15,050 bases of DNA from contig JAGQSP010000036.1 in the NCBI GenBank assembly GCA_020439485.1, positions 367 to 15,416 on the forward strand, written 5' to 3'. Positions 13,438-15,050 of this stretch are shown here, in pieces (positions within the stretch are counted from its first letter, which is position 1; each line of letters begins with the position of its first letter). Under the pieces are notes generated by a model, which was not told the origin of the DNA, made no database searches, and worked only from the letters and a program-made list of their open reading frames with translations. The position numbers and the translations under genes were made by a program. Origin of the DNA: Acidimicrobiales bacterium (GTDB taxonomy: Bacteria > Actinomycetota > Acidimicrobiia > Acidimicrobiales > Poriferisodalaceae).

Positions 13438-14913
13438 ATCCTCGGGATTCAGGTCGGTGAGGGTCCTGCCAGTTGTCTCGGGCAGCGTCACCAGGGCTAT
13501 CAGCAGGCCCAGCAATGGGCCTATCCACAGCAGGGCTATGACCGAGCCGATCGAATCCCAACGGTCGCTTAGCCATCCGGTGACGGCCAGGCCCGTGATG
13601 GCGCCCGCAACCCCCGAAACGCTGATCCAGCCAACCGCACGATTGCGGATCTTGCTGGGGAACAGCTCGCCGCGATACACCCCCAGCGAAGGCAGAAGGC
13701 CACTGGAGGCAATGGCTGCCAGCAGGGCCAGAACCCACATCAACACCCCCGATGTGTTGAAGACCGCGCTGAGGGTGCCCAACCCCAGCACCGTCGAAGT
13801 CGCCAGCACGATCTTGCGGCCGACGGTGTCGGCGATACGGCCGGCTACCGCAAGCCCGATGCCGCCAGGCGTAGCCGTCGACAAGACGAAGAGCGTTATC
13901 TGGCCGGCGCTGAAGCCCCGTTCGTCGCGCAAGAACTCGTTTCTGAACTGGTCGGCGGGTGCCAGATACATCGCAATGGCGAAGGTCACGGCGCACAGGA
14001 CGAGCAGCGGACCGATCCGGTCCGACAACCGGGCTGTTGACGAACCACGGTCGAACCATCTGCTCTCGGGAAGGTTGCGATGAAAGCTCAATGCGAGCAG
14101 GAACGCCATGGCCGGCGGCACGAAGACAACCCGCCAACCCCACACAGCTGAATCGGCGAAGGGCAGGATCCACAACACCATTCCTGCGCCGAGCGCCGAG
14201 GCCATGCCCACGAGGCTCAGCGCATAGGCCCGCGAACGGGCCGGCATCTCCTCGACCGCATACACCAGGATGACGGTCACCAGGGCTGCGTTGAAGGTTC
14301 GCATCAGCACCTGAGCCGCGGCAAAGGTGAACACGTCCGGAGCTGCTGCGGTGATCAGCGCGCTGAAGCCGCCGGCCCCCGTTGATATCACGGCCACCCG
14401 GCGGCGCCCCCGCCGATCGGCCAGCGCAACAACGGCGATGGCCAATAGTGTGCCCAGCCTGCCCGTTGCACTGACGACGCCCTGGGCGGTGCGGCTGAGG
14501 TCGAACTCGTCGGCGACGAAGGTGAGCGTTTGCCCCAGCAGGCTCCCCATGTAGCCGGTCAGCACCGCCGCAGCGGCGAGGGTGCCCAGCACGGTTGACG
14601 ACCTGGCGTCGAGCCTGTCAGACGGTGCCCACCACGGCTGGCGCCCGTCGTGGTGAGGCGTCTTCAGGGCCCGTCGCACCAGCAGTGCAAATGCCCATCG
14701 AAACCACGGGATGGCCAGTTGGTACTGGATCTGCTCGATTGCGCCGCCGCTTTCGTCGTAGTCGACGTTGCGGCTGTAAGAGTTGAACGGGCCGTCGGCC
14801 GCCTCGAATCGGCCCCGGGCGACGCGGACCTCCAGCACGACGTCGTCGCGGGGCTCGTCCAGGAGCGCTGTTCCGGATGATCCCGGCGGGTGGTACTTGT
14901 GGATGTTCGGCAT
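13423..14913 (-). CDS. MFS transporter, sugar-porter-like, with N-terminal extension
   Basis: A 496-residue inner-membrane carrier that should move a small solute by proton coupling or facilitated diffusion. From about residue 107 it has the twelve-segment MFS layout. Between segments 2 and 3 lies ADRRGRRR (165-172), with its repeat ADTVGRK at 361-367 in the second half. PESRW (282-286) in the central loop, GELFPSKIRNRAVGW (415-429) and PETTGRTL (478-485) after the last segment match the sugar-porter and metabolite:H+ symporter branch. The first 105 residues precede the usual start. They are mostly hydrophilic with a hydrophobic stretch (QLAIPWFRWAFALLVRRALK, 65-84) and match no domain I can name. 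The ATG at 14913 has no clear ribosome site, so the true start could be internal, but the extension reads as real coding sequence. The substrate is unknown. Confidence 0.88.
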   Translation of the reverse strand: MPNIHKYHPPGSSGTALLDEPRDDVVLEVRVARGRFEAADGPFNSYSRNVDYDESGGAIEQIQYQLAIPWFRWAFALLVRRALKTPHHDGRQPWWAPSDRLDARSSTVLGTLAAAAVLTGYMGSLLGQTLTFVADEFDLSRTAQGVVSATGRLGTLLAIAVVALADRRGRRRVAVISTGAGGFSALITAAAPDVFTFAAAQVLMRTFNAALVTVILVYAVEEMPARSRAYALSLVGMASALGAGMVLWILPFADSAVWGWRVVFVPPAMAFLLALSFHRNLPESRWFDRGSSTARLSDRIGPLLVLCAVTFAIAMYLAPADQFRNEFLRDERGFSAGQITLFVLSTATPGGIGLAVAGRIADTVGRKIVLATSTVLGLGTLSAVFNTSGVLMWVLALLAAIASSGLLPSLGVYRGELFPSKIRNRAVGWISVSGVAGAITGLAVTGWLSDRWDSIGSVIALLWIGPLLGLLIALVTLPETTGRTLTDLNPEDAQPG

Positions 14914-14969
14914 GGGTCGTCAGACGCCTGCCGGTTGCGCAGGAGTCAGGAGGCAACATACTGGTGCAC

Positions 14970-15050
14970 ATGGATCGCATCGTCGTGAGCGAGAGTGGAC
15001 CCCTCGAAGGGGAGGTCCCAATCCACGGCGCCAAGAACTCGGTGCTGAAG
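14970..15050 (+). CDS. murA: UDP-N-acetylglucosamine 1-carboxyvinyltransferase, N-terminal part
   Basis: MurA transfers enolpyruvate from phosphoenolpyruvate to UDP-GlcNAc, the first committed step of peptidoglycan synthesis, in the cytoplasm. Only 27 codons are present before the window ends. The opening MDRIVVSESGPLEGEVPIHG followed by AKNSVLK is the standard MurA N-terminus, and K22-N23 fall at the same numbers as the catalytic pair of the E. coli enzyme. The ATG at 14970 is 16 nt from AGGAGG (14948-14953), which is too far. An in-frame GTG at 14964 is 10 nt away and would add Met-His. Alternatively CATACT (14957-14962), with TTGCGC (14935-14940) 16 bp upstream, could be promoter boxes giving a leaderless ATG. 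The gene is divergent from the MFS gene across about 50 nt. Confidence 0.9.
   Translation, partial: MDRIVVSESGPLEGEVPIHGAKNSVLK

Overview
The window is GC-rich chromosomal DNA from what looks like a free-living actinobacterium, most likely of the Acidimicrobiia (Ilumatobacter-like) type. The reasons are GC-rich codon use, frequent GTG starts, the actinobacterial linkage of atpDC with murA at the two ends of the window, and a solute-binding lipoprotein whose Asp/Ser/Gly-rich linker is typical of that class. The taxon is an inference. Genes are densely packed. I see no rRNA, tRNA, CRISPR, insertion sequence or phage gene.

Layout. (1) 1-727: end of the F1Fo ATP synthase operon (3' end of atpD, complete atpC). 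(2) 853-8346, plus strand: a six-gene cluster with an acyl-CoA ligase (FACL type), then livH, livM, livK, livF and livG of a branched-chain-amino-acid-type (HAAT) ABC importer. The ligase and permease genes are translationally coupled. Strong hairpins lie just before and just after livK, so the binding-protein gene may be expressed separately from its membrane and ATPase partners. (3) 8381-10747, minus strand, converging on the liv cluster: glpX (class II fructose-1,6-bisphosphatase), a divergent hisI homologue, a MarR regulator coupled to hisI by a TGATG junction, and a PaaI-type acyl-CoA thioesterase. (4) 10881-13415, plus strand: a J-domain protein of unknown role, an L-2-hydroxyglutarate oxidase (lhgO) and a small alpha/beta hydrolase, separated by 1 nt or overlapping. 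(5) 13423-14913, minus strand: a sugar-porter-like MFS transporter with an unusual N-terminal extension. (6) 14970-15050: the first 27 codons of murA.

How they may work together. The ligase plus HAAT transporter looks like an uptake-and-activation module: the lipoprotein captures a small carboxylate, LivHMFG import it, and the ligase makes the CoA thioester. The facing MarR-PaaI pair could be the regulator and the CoA-releasing thioesterase of the same metabolism, but that is inference from proximity. The substrate cannot be read from sequence; ligase length and motifs favour a fatty or hydrophobic acid over phenylacetate. The least ordinary items are the hisI homologue with an altered metal site, the J-domain protein, the inverted repeat overlapping a candidate promoter upstream of the ligase, the hairpins around livK, and the MFS N-terminal extension.
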